DNA of 64,000 nucleotides from Terrimonas sp937888905 (GTDB lineage Bacteria; Bacteroidota; Bacteroidia; Chitinophagales; Chitinophagaceae), in NCBI GenBank assembly GCA_937888905.1, contig CALATA010000010.1, positions 124,001 to 188,000 on the forward strand, given 5' to 3'. This document shows positions 33,804-40,636 of the stretch, in pieces (position 1 is the stretch's first letter; every line of letters begins with the position of its first letter). The notes beneath the pieces are model-generated. The model was not told where the DNA came from. It ran no database searches and worked only from the letters and a program-made list of their open reading frames with translations. A program made the translations under genes and the position numbers.

Positions 33804-34589
33804 ATGGGTCAAAAAGCAAATCCGATTGGTAACAGGTTAGGTATCATCCGTGGTTGGGAATCTAACTGGTATGGCAGCAAAAAAGATTATGCTGGCAAAC
33901 TGATCGAAGATCATAAGATCAGGACTTACCTGAACGCCCGTATTAATAAAGGTGGTATCTCCAAGATCGTTATTGAAAGAACATTGGGTAAACTGATCGT
34001 TACTATTCATACATCGAAGCCTGGTATCATCATCGGTAAAGGTGGTGGAGAAGTAGATCGCATCAAAGAAGAGCTGAAGAAACTGACAGGTAAAGACGAT
34101 GTACAGATCAACATTCTCGAGATCCGTCGCCCCGAACTGGATGCCATGATTGTAGGTGATACCATCGCTCGTCAGATCGAGAATCGTATCAACTTCAAAC
34201 GTGCCACCAAAATGGCTATCGCTTCTGCACTGCGCATGGGTGCCGAAGGTATAAAGATCAAACTGAGCGGTCGTCTGGCCGGTGCAGAGATCGCCCGTAG
34301 TGAAGAATTCAAGCAAGGTCGTGTACCCCTGCACACTTTCCGTATGGATATCGACTATGCTAACGTATTTGCCCAAACCGTTTACGGAAAGATCGGTATC
34401 AAAGTGTGGATCTGTAAAGGTGAAGTGCTGGCTAAACGCGACCTGAACCCTAACATCATCGCTGGTGGTAAGAACGAAGGCGGTGTTGGTGGTGATCGCC
34501 GTGATGATCGCAGAGGTGGTGATCGTCGTGATGACCGCAGAGGTGGTGGTGATCGTCGTGGTGGCGGACGCGGAGAGCGCCGGAACTAA
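33804..34589 (+). CDS. rpsC: 30S ribosomal protein S3 with Arg/Gly/Asp-rich tail
   Basis: S3 lines the mRNA entry channel. The 261 residues contain an N-terminal KH domain (PGIIIGKGGGEVDRIKEEL, near 72), the MRMGAEGIKIKLSGRLAGAE segment and the C-terminal domain with TVYGKIGIKVWICKGEV. The last 35 residues or so, after AGGKNEGG, are DRRDDRRGGDRRDD-type repeats resembling eukaryotic RGG/RGD-rich RNA-binding tails; most S3 proteins end sooner. It is coupled to rplV by a 2-nt gap. Confidence 0.95.
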   Translation: MGQKANPIGNRLGIIRGWESNWYGSKKDYAGKLIEDHKIRTYLNARINKGGISKIVIERTLGKLIVTIHTSKPGIIIGKGGGEVDRIKEELKKLTGKDDVQINILEIRRPELDAMIVGDTIARQIENRINFKRATKMAIASALRMGAEGIKIKLSGRLAGAEIARSEEFKQGRVPLHTFRMDIDYANVFAQTVYGKIGIKVWICKGEVLAKRDLNPNIIAGGKNEGGVGGDRRDDRRGGDRRDDRRGGGDRRGGGRGERRN

Positions 34590-34596
34590 TATCCGC

Positions 34597-34630
34597 ATTA
34601 TCAATTTTCACATTTTCAAATTTTTTATAA
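34597..34630. repeat. TTTCACATTTTCAAATT repeat in the rpsC-rplP spacer
   Basis: ATTATCAATTTTCACATTTT with CAAATTTTTT, a single-polarity copy joining the TCAAATT class and the TTTTCACATT class in one spacer. Confidence 0.5.
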
Positions 34631-34631
34631 A

Positions 34632-35054
34632 ATGTTACAACCGAAAAGAACGAAACACAGAAAGATGCAGAAAGGTCGCATGAAAGGTGATGCCAAAAGA
34701 GGCGCTACCATTTCATTCGGTTCTTACGCGCTGAAAGCTCTGGATTCGCACTGGATCACTGACCGTCAGATCGAAGCTGCCCGTCAGGCCCTGACCCGTG
34801 AGATGAAGAGAGAAGGTAATGTGTGGATTCGCATTTTCCCAGATAAGCCGATTACCCACAAACCTGCAGAGGTACGTATGGGTAAAGGTAAAGGTAACCT
34901 GGAGTACTGGGCTGCCGTGGTGAAGCCGGGCCGCATCATCTTCGAGATCGACGGTGTTGATGAAAAAGTTGCTCGCGCATCCCTGGCACTCGCTGCCGGT
35001 AAGCTGCCGATCAAAACCAAATTCATCATGCGTCGTGACCTGGTAACCGCATAA
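34632..35054 (+). CDS. rplP: 50S ribosomal protein L16
   Basis: L16 is near the A site of the large subunit. The 140 residues include MLQPKRTKHRKMQKGRMKGD and the middle FGSYALKALDSHWITDRQIE, followed by RIFPDKPITHKPAEVRMGKG and GKLPIKTKFIMR at the end, all family-typical. It follows rpsC across a 42-nt repeat-containing spacer and precedes rpmC across a long TTTGAAA inverted repeat. Confidence 0.97.
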   Translation: MLQPKRTKHRKMQKGRMKGDAKRGATISFGSYALKALDSHWITDRQIEAARQALTREMKREGNVWIRIFPDKPITHKPAEVRMGKGKGNLEYWAAVVKPGRIIFEIDGVDEKVARASLALAAGKLPIKTKFIMRRDLVTA

Positions 35055-35055
35055 T

Positions 35056-35142
35056 AATTTGAAGATTTGAAAATGAGCTGATTTGAAAATGGCTCATATA
35101 GAATAAACTTTCAAATTTTCAAATTCACAAATTTTCAAATTA
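35056..35142. repeat. TTTGAAA/TTTCAAA inverted repeat in the rplP-rpmC spacer
   Basis: Left arm ATTTGAAGATTTGAAA (about 35057-35072), central stem ATGAGC/GCTCAT (35073-35078 with 35092-35097), right arm TTTCAAATTTTCAAATTCAC and CAAATTTTCAAATT (about 35110-35142). The arms are imperfectly complementary, so the spacer could fold into one long hairpin or two nested ones. Confidence 0.7.
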
Positions 35143-35148
35143 AGAAAC

Positions 35149-35358
35149 ATGTCAAAGAAAGCAGATTTTGTAAAGAGCCTCCAGGGTTTGAGCGACAGCG
35201 ACCTGAAAGCCCGTCTCGAAGAGGACAAGCAACGCCTGAAGAAGGTAGAGTTTGCCCACGCAATTTCTCCGCTGGAAAACCCGATGACTATCCGTGGTCT
35301 CCGCAGAGATATCGCCAGAGTACAGACCGAACTCAATAAAAGAAAGGTGGAAGCCTAA
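35149..35358 (+). CDS. rpmC: 50S ribosomal protein L29
   Basis: L29 is a small two-helix protein at the tunnel exit. The 69 residues MSKKADFVKSLQGLSDSDLK to RTELNKRKVEA carry the family pattern LxxRLxExxxxLxxxxF and a conserved IRGLRRDIARVQTEL near the C terminus. It is 44 nt ahead of rpsQ. Confidence 0.95.
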   Translation: MSKKADFVKSLQGLSDSDLKARLEEDKQRLKKVEFAHAISPLENPMTIRGLRRDIARVQTELNKRKVEA

Positions 35359-35402
35359 ACCGGTCTCCCGATAATTAAATATCAAGCTAAAAGCTCAATA
35401 AA

Positions 35403-35660
35403 ATGGCTGAAAGAAATTTAAGAAAAACAAGGATAGGGGTGGTCACCAGCAACAAGATGACCAAAACCATCACCGTTGCGGTGGAAAGAAAAGTAAAACA
35501 CCCTATCTACGGTAAATTCCTGAAGAAGACCACCAAGTTCCATGCACACGACGAAAAGAACGAGTGCAGCATCGGTGATGTGGTTAAAATCATGGAAACC
35601 CGCCCGCTCAGCAAAACAAAACGCTGGAGACTGGTTGAGGTGGTAGAGAAAGTGAAGTAA
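35403..35660 (+). CDS. rpsQ: 30S ribosomal protein S17
   Basis: S17 is an OB-fold primary-binding protein of the small subunit. The 85 residues have RKTRIGVVTSNKMTKTITVA, the standard first strands, FHAHDEKNECSIGDVVKIME and the C-terminal PLSKTKRWRLVEVVEK. A 107-nt spacer with a palindromic CAGTTTAAACTG (around 35715-35726) separates it from rplN. Confidence 0.96.
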   Translation: MAERNLRKTRIGVVTSNKMTKTITVAVERKVKHPIYGKFLKKTTKFHAHDEKNECSIGDVVKIMETRPLSKTKRWRLVEVVEKVK

Positions 35661-35767
35661 TCCGAAAGGGTGCGGAATTTACCGGGAAGGTCAGCCGTGC
35701 CTGCATGATAAATAACAGTTTAAACTGCTCACTCTGCATGGCAGAAGGAGCTTAAAGCTTAAATAAG

Positions 35768-36136
35768 ATGATACAGCAAGAAAGCCGATTGAACGTAGCC
35801 GACAATAGCGGAGCAAAAGAAGTTCTGTGCATCCGCGTATTGGGTAACAGCGGTCAGCGTTATGCCAAGATCGGCGACAAAATAGTCGTTACGGTGAAGG
35901 ACGCCCTGCCTGCAGGTGGTATCAAAAAAGGTACCGTAGCCAAAGCCGTAATCGTGCGCACCACCAACAAACTGCGCCGTAAAGACGGTTCTTATATCCG
36001 CTTCGACGACAACGCCGTTGTACTGCTGAACCAGGCTGATGAGCCTCGCGGTACACGTATCTTCGGCCCTGTTGCACGTGAACTGCGTGACAAGGGTTAC
36101 ATGAAGATCGTTTCCCTGGCGCCGGAAGTATTGTAA
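35768..36136 (+). CDS. rplN: 50S ribosomal protein L14
   Basis: L14 forms inter-subunit bridges with 16S rRNA and binds RsfS silencing factor in some species. The 122 residues begin MIQQESRLNVADNSGAKEVL and contain NAVVLLNQADEPRGTRIFGP and the C-terminal VARELRDKGYMKIVSLAPEV, all diagnostic. The following gap to rplX is 68 nt. Confidence 0.97.
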   Translation: MIQQESRLNVADNSGAKEVLCIRVLGNSGQRYAKIGDKIVVTVKDALPAGGIKKGTVAKAVIVRTTNKLRRKDGSYIRFDDNAVVLLNQADEPRGTRIFGPVARELRDKGYMKIVSLAPEVL

Positions 36137-36204
36137 GATCCTGCGACCCGACTAATCATAACATTGCGTACTGCGTCAAAGCGTTTCGCATAAAGCATAA
36201 AAAA

Positions 36205-36564
36205 ATGAGCACAAGATTCAAACCGAAGTACAACATCAAGAAGGGAGACCTGGTAATTGTTATTGCCGGCGATGCTAAACCCCAGAAAGATAATAACGGC
36301 AAACCGGAGTACAAACCCCGGGTGGTGAAGGAAGTTCTCCTCACCGAAGGCAAGGTGATTGTAGAAGGCGTTAACGTTGTTTCTAAACACACCAAGCCCT
36401 CTGCACAGAACACACAGGGTGGTATCATCAAAAAGGAAATGCCCATCCAGATCAGCAATGTGATGTTGTGGGATGCGAAAGCCAAAGCACCTACCAAGGT
36501 AAAACGCGTACGCGAAGAAGGAAAAGTGGCTCGCATTTCAAAGAAATCAGGAGAAAAAATATAA
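36205..36564 (+). CDS. rplX: 50S ribosomal protein L24
   Basis: L24 is an assembly initiator of the large subunit near the tunnel exit. The 119 residues hold the KOW motif KGDLVIVIAGDAKPQKDNNG, followed by VEGVNVVSKHTKPSAQNTQG and MPIQISNVMLWDAKAKAPTK, as in the family. Twenty-nine nucleotides separate it from rplE. Confidence 0.96.
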   Translation: MSTRFKPKYNIKKGDLVIVIAGDAKPQKDNNGKPEYKPRVVKEVLLTEGKVIVEGVNVVSKHTKPSAQNTQGGIIKKEMPIQISNVMLWDAKAKAPTKVKRVREEGKVARISKKSGEKI

Positions 36565-36593
36565 TCTCTAAGCACTTTTAAAAGATTTAAATA

Positions 36594-37178
36594 ATGAGTA
36601 CGAAAGCATATACTCCGCGACTGGCCGATAAATACAAGAATGAAGTGGCTCCGGCCCTGGTGAAGAAGTTTGCCTACGATTCCGTAATGCAAGCTCCCCG
36701 CCTGGAGAAGATCTGCCTGAACCGTGGCGTAAACGGCGCGGTAAGCGACAAGAAGTTAGTTGACATCGCCGTTGACGAACTGACCACCATTACCGGTCAA
36801 AAAGCGGTAGCAACCAACTCCAAAAAGGATATCTCCAACTTCAAACTCCGGAAGAACATGCCGATCGGCGCGCGCGTAACACTGCGTGGCGATAAGATGT
36901 ATGAATTCCTGGATCGTCTGATCGCAGTTGCCCTGCCCCGCGTACGCGACTTCAAAGGCATCAACGAGAAAGCTTTCGACGGCCGTGGAAACTACACCCT
37001 GGGTGTAACCGAGCAGATCATCTTCCCCGAAATCGACATCGATAAGGTGAACAAGATCACCGGTCTGGATATCACATTCGTAACCACCGCCAACACAGAC
37101 GAAGAGGCTTACGAACTGCTGAAAGAATTGGGAATGCCGTTCAAAAACATCAAGAGAAACACAGAAGCCCAGGCTTAA
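36594..37178 (+). CDS. rplE: 50S ribosomal protein L5
   Basis: L5 binds 5S rRNA and the P-site tRNA elbow. The 194 residues show APRLEKICLNRGVNGAVSDK, GQKAVATNSKKDISNFKLRK, the loop IGARVTLRGDKMYEFLDRLI and NYTLGVTEQIIFPEIDIDKV, all family-typical. A 56-nt gap leads to rpsN. Confidence 0.97.
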   Translation: MSTKAYTPRLADKYKNEVAPALVKKFAYDSVMQAPRLEKICLNRGVNGAVSDKKLVDIAVDELTTITGQKAVATNSKKDISNFKLRKNMPIGARVTLRGDKMYEFLDRLIAVALPRVRDFKGINEKAFDGRGNYTLGVTEQIIFPEIDIDKVNKITGLDITFVTTANTDEEAYELLKELGMPFKNIKRNTEAQA

Positions 37179-37234
37179 TAGCCCAGGCCTTTCAATAAAT
37201 CATTGAAGCTTTTTAAAAACAGAAACTTTACAAC

Positions 37235-37504
37235 ATGGCAAAAAAATCAGTAACAGCCCGCCAGCATAAAAGAGAACGTATGGTTGAACAATATGCGGCG
37301 AAAAGGGAAGAACTGAAGAAAGCCGGCAACTGGGCTGCACTGGATGAGCTTCCAAAGAACTCTTCTCCAGTACGTCTGAAGAACCGTTGCCAGCTCACCG
37401 GCCGCCCCAAAGGTTACGTTCGCTACTTCGGTATTTCCCGTGTAGCTCTGCGCGACATGGCGCTGAACGGAAAAATCCCCGGCCTGAAAAAAGCAAGCTG
37501 GTAA
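37235..37504 (+). CDS. rpsN: 30S ribosomal protein S14 (zinc-free form)
   Basis: S14 is a late-assembling head protein of the small subunit. At 89 residues it is the long, zinc-free form: it has only one cysteine (NRCQLTGRPKGYVRYFGISR) and lacks the CxxC...CxxC pairs of the short form. The start MAKKSVTARQHKRERM and the end GKIPGLKKASW are conserved. It precedes rpsH across a repeat-containing 92-nt spacer. Confidence 0.96.
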   Translation: MAKKSVTARQHKRERMVEQYAAKREELKKAGNWAALDELPKNSSPVRLKNRCQLTGRPKGYVRYFGISRVALRDMALNGKIPGLKKASW

Positions 37505-37585
37505 ATCAAATTTGAAGATTTGAAAGTGAGCCAACATTAACCGACTCACAGTCTTCAACGTATCAAATTATCAAATTGAATTAAT
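37505..37585. repeat. TTTGAAA/TCAAATT inverted repeat in the rpsN-rpsH spacer
   Basis: Left arm CAAATTTGAAGATTTGAAA, stem GTGAG/CTCAC (37526-37530 with 37545-37549), right arm TATCAAATTATCAAATTG. The plan is the same as in the rplP-rpmC and rplF-rplR spacers. Confidence 0.7.
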
Positions 37586-37596
37586 TCTAATAGAAA

Positions 37597-37995
37597 ATGG
37601 TAACAGATCCTATAGCAGATTTCCTGACAAGAATCCGTAATGCGCAGATGGCAGGACACCGTGTCGTAGATATTCCGGCTTCAAACCTGAAGAAGCGTAT
37701 GACAGAGATCCTCTACAATCAGGGCTATATTCTGAAGTACAAATTCGAGGACGACAACAAACAAGGCGTAATCAAGATCGCCCTGAAGTACGACCTCGCA
37801 AGCAAGCAGCCTGCTATCCAGAGCCTGGAGCGCGTAAGCCGCCCCGGTCTCCGTCAGTATGCTTCTCCTTCTGAATTCCGCCGCGTGAAAAACGGTTTGG
37901 GTGTAGCCATCATTTCTACCTCTAAAGGTGTAATGACGGACAAAGAAGCAAAAGCACAGAATGTAGGTGGCGAAGTACTCTGCTACATCTACTAA
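37597..37995 (+). CDS. rpsH: 30S ribosomal protein S8
   Basis: S8 binds the central domain of 16S rRNA and in Escherichia coli represses the spc operon through the rplE region. The 132 residues begin MVTDPIADFLTRIRNAQMAG and end with VMTDKEAKAQNVGGEVLCYI, with the family's ISTSKGVMTD motif. A role as a regulator of the upstream genes here is possible but no rplE-located site was recognised. Confidence 0.97.
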   Translation: MVTDPIADFLTRIRNAQMAGHRVVDIPASNLKKRMTEILYNQGYILKYKFEDDNKQGVIKIALKYDLASKQPAIQSLERVSRPGLRQYASPSEFRRVKNGLGVAIISTSKGVMTDKEAKAQNVGGEVLCYIY

Positions 37996-38092
37996 GCAAA
38001 GCATTGTTTGCCGATACATTAAGCCCTCACCTGTACAGGCTGACCGGTCGGCAGATTTTTAAACAACAATACAAACGACAAACTTTTTAATT

Positions 38093-38647
38093 ATGTCTCG
38101 TATAGGTAAACAACCAGTGATCATTCCTGCCGGTGTTACTGTAACCGTAGGAAAAGACAACGTGATCACGGTGAAAGGTCCCAAAGGCGAACTGAAAGAA
38201 AGCATTGACCGCGATATCACAGTGGAAGTGAAAGAGAATGAAATCGTGCTGACCCGCCCCACTGACCAGATCCGTCACCGTGCTATGCACGGTCTGTACC
38301 GCGCACTGCTGGCAAACCTCGTGAAAGGTGTTACCGACGGTTTCGAACGCAAGCTCGAACTGATCGGTGTAGGTTTCAAAGCTGCCAACAGCGGCAATAC
38401 ACTTGACCTGGCACTCGGTTATTCTCACAACATCATCTTCGAAGTTCCTAAAGAACTGTCTGTAGCTACCCAACAGGAAAAAGGTCAGAACCCGATCATC
38501 ACCCTGCAAGGTACCGACAAACAACTCATCGGCCAGGTAGCTGCCAAACTCCGCAGCCTCCGCAAGCCAGAGCCATACAAAGGCAAAGGTGTTCGCTATG
38601 TGGGTGAAGTGGTTCGTAAGAAAGCAGGTAAAGCAGCCGGCAAGTAA
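38093..38647 (+). CDS. rplF: 50S ribosomal protein L6
   Basis: L6 lies near the factor-binding centre of the large subunit. The 184 residues start MSRIGKQPVIIPAGVTVTVG and have two similar alpha/beta domains; KGVTDGFERKLELIGVGFKA marks the join, and EPYKGKGVRYVGEVVRKKAG is the conserved C-terminal loop. It follows rpsH by 97 nt. Confidence 0.97.
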   Translation: MSRIGKQPVIIPAGVTVTVGKDNVITVKGPKGELKESIDRDITVEVKENEIVLTRPTDQIRHRAMHGLYRALLANLVKGVTDGFERKLELIGVGFKAANSGNTLDLALGYSHNIIFEVPKELSVATQQEKGQNPIITLQGTDKQLIGQVAAKLRSLRKPEPYKGKGVRYVGEVVRKKAGKAAGK

Positions 38648-38728
38648 AATTTGAAAATTTGAAACCGGGCTAATTGAAAAAGCTCATTATCAAATCTTCA
38701 AATCCTCAAATTTTCAAATTATATAAAT
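38645..38728. repeat. TTTGAAA/TCAAATT inverted repeat in the rplF-rplR spacer
   Basis: Left arm AAAATTTGAAAATTTGAAA, stem GGGCT/AGCTC (38667-38671 with 38681-38685, one G-U pair), right arm TCAAATCTTCAAATCCTCAA then TTTTCAAATT. Third full copy of the same plan inside this operon. Confidence 0.7.
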
Positions 38729-38761
38729 CCTGGCAGCATCAGGATTCTAAATACAACAAAG

Positions 38762-39118
38762 ATGTCAAACGTAAAAGCAGCAAGACGGCAGAAGATCCGC
38801 TTCAATATCCGCAAGAAAATCGCGGGTACAGCTCAGAAGCCCCGTCTGTCCGTATTCAGAAGCAATTCCGATATCTACGCTCAGTTGATCGACGACGACA
38901 ACAGTCAGACACTGGCCTCCGCTTCTTCAAAAGATAAAGACGTACAGGCCCAGTCCGGTAACAAGTCTGATAAAAGCAAGCTCGTAGGTGCAGCCCTGGC
39001 TCGTAAAGCCGCTGAACTCGGTATCAAAGACGTAGTGTTTGACCGTGGCGGTTACCTGTACCATGGCCGTGTTAAGTCACTGGCCGAAGGTGCTCGCGAA
39101 GGTGGCCTGCAGTTTTAA
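38762..39118 (+). CDS. rplR: 50S ribosomal protein L18
   Basis: L18 binds 5S rRNA with L5. The 118 residues have KIRFNIRKKIAGTAQKPRLS, SVFRSNSDIYAQLIDDDNSQ and the terminal VVFDRGGYLYHGRVKSLAEG AREGGLQF stretch that is highly conserved. The gene starts after an inverted repeat and is followed by a hairpin-rich 116-nt spacer. Confidence 0.96.
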   Translation: MSNVKAARRQKIRFNIRKKIAGTAQKPRLSVFRSNSDIYAQLIDDDNSQTLASASSKDKDVQAQSGNKSDKSKLVGAALARKAAELGIKDVVFDRGGYLYHGRVKSLAEGAREGGLQF

Positions 39119-39163
39119 TCAAACCAATCCAAACAGGTACTAACGTAATTTAAGATATAACGG

Positions 39164-39213
39164 AAAGGGTAGCGGCGCAAACCGCTCCCGGACCCTACGA
39201 AGTAAAGCTTCGG
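39164..39213 (+). promoter_or_regulatory. Nested hairpins in the rplR-rpsE spacer
   Basis: AGGGT and ACCCT enclose AGCGG/CCGCT with loop CGCAAA, and a second hairpin CGAAG/CTTCG with loop TAAAG follows. There is no T tract, so this is not a terminator; it ends about 20 nt before the rpsE start and could control rpsE translation. Confidence 0.4.
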
Positions 39214-39234
39214 ACAAAATACCAAACAAAGAGT

Positions 39235-39753
39235 ATGTCAAAAGTTAATTTAAACAGAGTAAAAGCAGGCGACCTTGAACTGAAAGACAAAGTTGTTGCT
39301 ATCAATCGTGTTGTAAAGACTACCAAAGGCGGCCGTGCTTTCAGTTTCTCTGCACTGGTTGTGGTAGGTAATGAAAACGGGGTTGTAGGACATGGTCTGG
39401 GTAAAGCCAAGGAGGTACAGGAAGCTATTACCAAAGGGATCGAAGATGCCAAGAAAAACCTGATCAAAGTTCCGGTTATGAAAGGCACTATCCCGCACGA
39501 TCAGTGGGCTAAAGAAGGCGCTGCGAAAGTGCTGATCAAGCCTGCCGCTCATGGTACCGGTGTAATTGCCGGAGGCTCTATGCGCGCCGTGCTGGAAAGC
39601 GCAGGTGTGACCGACGTACTGGCCAAATCACTTGGCTCTGCAAACCCTCACAACGTGGTAAAAGCTACCTTCAAGGCGTTGGCTATGCTCCGCGAACCCA
39701 TCAACGTAGCGAAGACACGTACAGTGGGCCTGAAGAAAGTATTTAATGGATAA
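39235..39753 (+). CDS. rpsE: 30S ribosomal protein S5
   Basis: S5 helps keep decoding accurate. The 172 residues show KDKVVAINRVVKTTKGGRAF, FSALVVVGNENGVVGHGLGK (RNA-binding fold), GTIPHDQWAKEGAAKVLIKP and AGGSMRAVLESAGVTDVLAK, all diagnostic. It follows a hairpin-rich spacer and is 41 nt ahead of rpmD. Confidence 0.97.
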   Translation: MSKVNLNRVKAGDLELKDKVVAINRVVKTTKGGRAFSFSALVVVGNENGVVGHGLGKAKEVQEAITKGIEDAKKNLIKVPVMKGTIPHDQWAKEGAAKVLIKPAAHGTGVIAGGSMRAVLESAGVTDVLAKSLGSANPHNVVKATFKALAMLREPINVAKTRTVGLKKVFNG

Positions 39754-39794
39754 TCCGGTGAAAGGCCTGACCCTTTCCCTCAACTCTTTTAACA

Positions 39795-39974
39795 ATGAAA
39801 AAGATCAAGATAACGCTCGTTAAGAGCCCGATCGACCGCCCGGAACGCCAAAAAGCTACCCTGCGTGCCCTCGGACTCAATAAAACCAACTCTTCCAAAG
39901 AGGTAGAAGCTACCCCACAGATCCTCGGCATGGTGCGCAAAGTAGAGCACATGGTGAAGGTGGAAGAAGCCTAA
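39795..39974 (+). CDS. rpmD: 50S ribosomal protein L30
   Basis: L30 is one of the shortest large-subunit proteins. Here it is 59 residues, MKKIKITLVKSPIDRPERQK... with the family's TLRALGLNKTNSS and a C-terminal QILGMVRKVEHMVKVEEA. It lies in its standard place between rpsE and rplO. A 138-nt spacer with an inverted TGTGAAAATGTG repeat follows. Confidence 0.95.
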   Translation: MKKIKITLVKSPIDRPERQKATLRALGLNKTNSSKEVEATPQILGMVRKVEHMVKVEEA

Positions 39975-39979
39975 TTGAT

Positions 39980-40078
39980 TGAAAAAACAGAAAATGTGAA
40001 AATGTGGTGATGAATCCCGTAACTTCGCGGCGATTTAATCAACCAGGTTTTCACTTTTTCACATTCATAAACAAGCGA
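39980..40078. repeat. TGTGAAAATGTG inverted repeat in the rpmD-rplO spacer
   Basis: Left arm AGAAAATGTGAAAATGTGGT, GC-rich core near ACTTCGCGGCGA, right arm GGTTTTCACTTTTTCACATT. This is a copy of the class seen at 22105, 42031 and 49715, placed inside the ribosomal operon. Confidence 0.6.
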
Positions 40079-40112
40079 GGGGAATAAACCCCGTCGAGTA
40101 AAAATTAAACAA

Positions 40113-40562
40113 ATGAAACTGCACGAATTAAGACCCGCAAAAGGCGCAACACACAAAGTAAAACGTATCGGCCGTGGTGACGGTTCAGGACATGGTGGTA
40201 CTGCCACAAAAGGTACCAAAGGTGGACAAAGCCGCGCTGGTTACAAACGCAAAATGGCTCACGAAGGTGGTCAGATGCCCATCCAGCGCCGTGTTCCAAA
40301 AAGAGGATTCAACAATATCAACCGCGTAGAATACAAAGTACTCAACCTCGGTCAGATCGAACAACTGGCAGAGAAGTACGGTATCACCGAGTTCTCCCTG
40401 GAGAATCTTTACATCAACGGACTGATCAGCCAGACCGACCGTATCAAAGTTCTCGGTAACGGTGAACTGAAAGAGAAATTCACTTTCAAAGTGAACGCGG
40501 TAAGTGAAAAGGCAAAAGCTGCCATCGAAGCTGCAGGAGGAACTGTAGAGATCGTTAAGTAA
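40113..40562 (+). CDS. rplO: 50S ribosomal protein L15
   Basis: L15 is a late-assembly large-subunit protein. The 149 residues begin MKLHELRPAKGATHKVKRIG, continue with the Gly-rich RGDGSGHGGTATKGTKGGQS and FNNINRVEYKVLNLGQIEQL, and end KAAIEAAGGTVEIVK, as in the family. It is followed by a terminator-like hairpin before secY. Confidence 0.97.
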   Translation: MKLHELRPAKGATHKVKRIGRGDGSGHGGTATKGTKGGQSRAGYKRKMAHEGGQMPIQRRVPKRGFNNINRVEYKVLNLGQIEQLAEKYGITEFSLENLYINGLISQTDRIKVLGNGELKEKFTFKVNAVSEKAKAAIEAAGGTVEIVK

Positions 40563-40579
40563 TTTTTCTTATTTTGCGC

Positions 40580-40604
40580 GACGCATTACCAAATGCGTCT
40601 TTTA
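40580..40604 (+). terminator. Terminator-like hairpin between rplO and secY
   Basis: Perfect 8-bp stem GACGCATT / AATGCGTC (40580-40587 with 40592-40599), loop ACCA, then TTTTATG. It lies 18 nt after the rplO stop, in the middle of a normally continuous operon, so it may attenuate secY transcription. Confidence 0.6.
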
Positions 40605-40636
40605 TGTTTCAGGGCCTTTAAACAGTTATAACTTCC

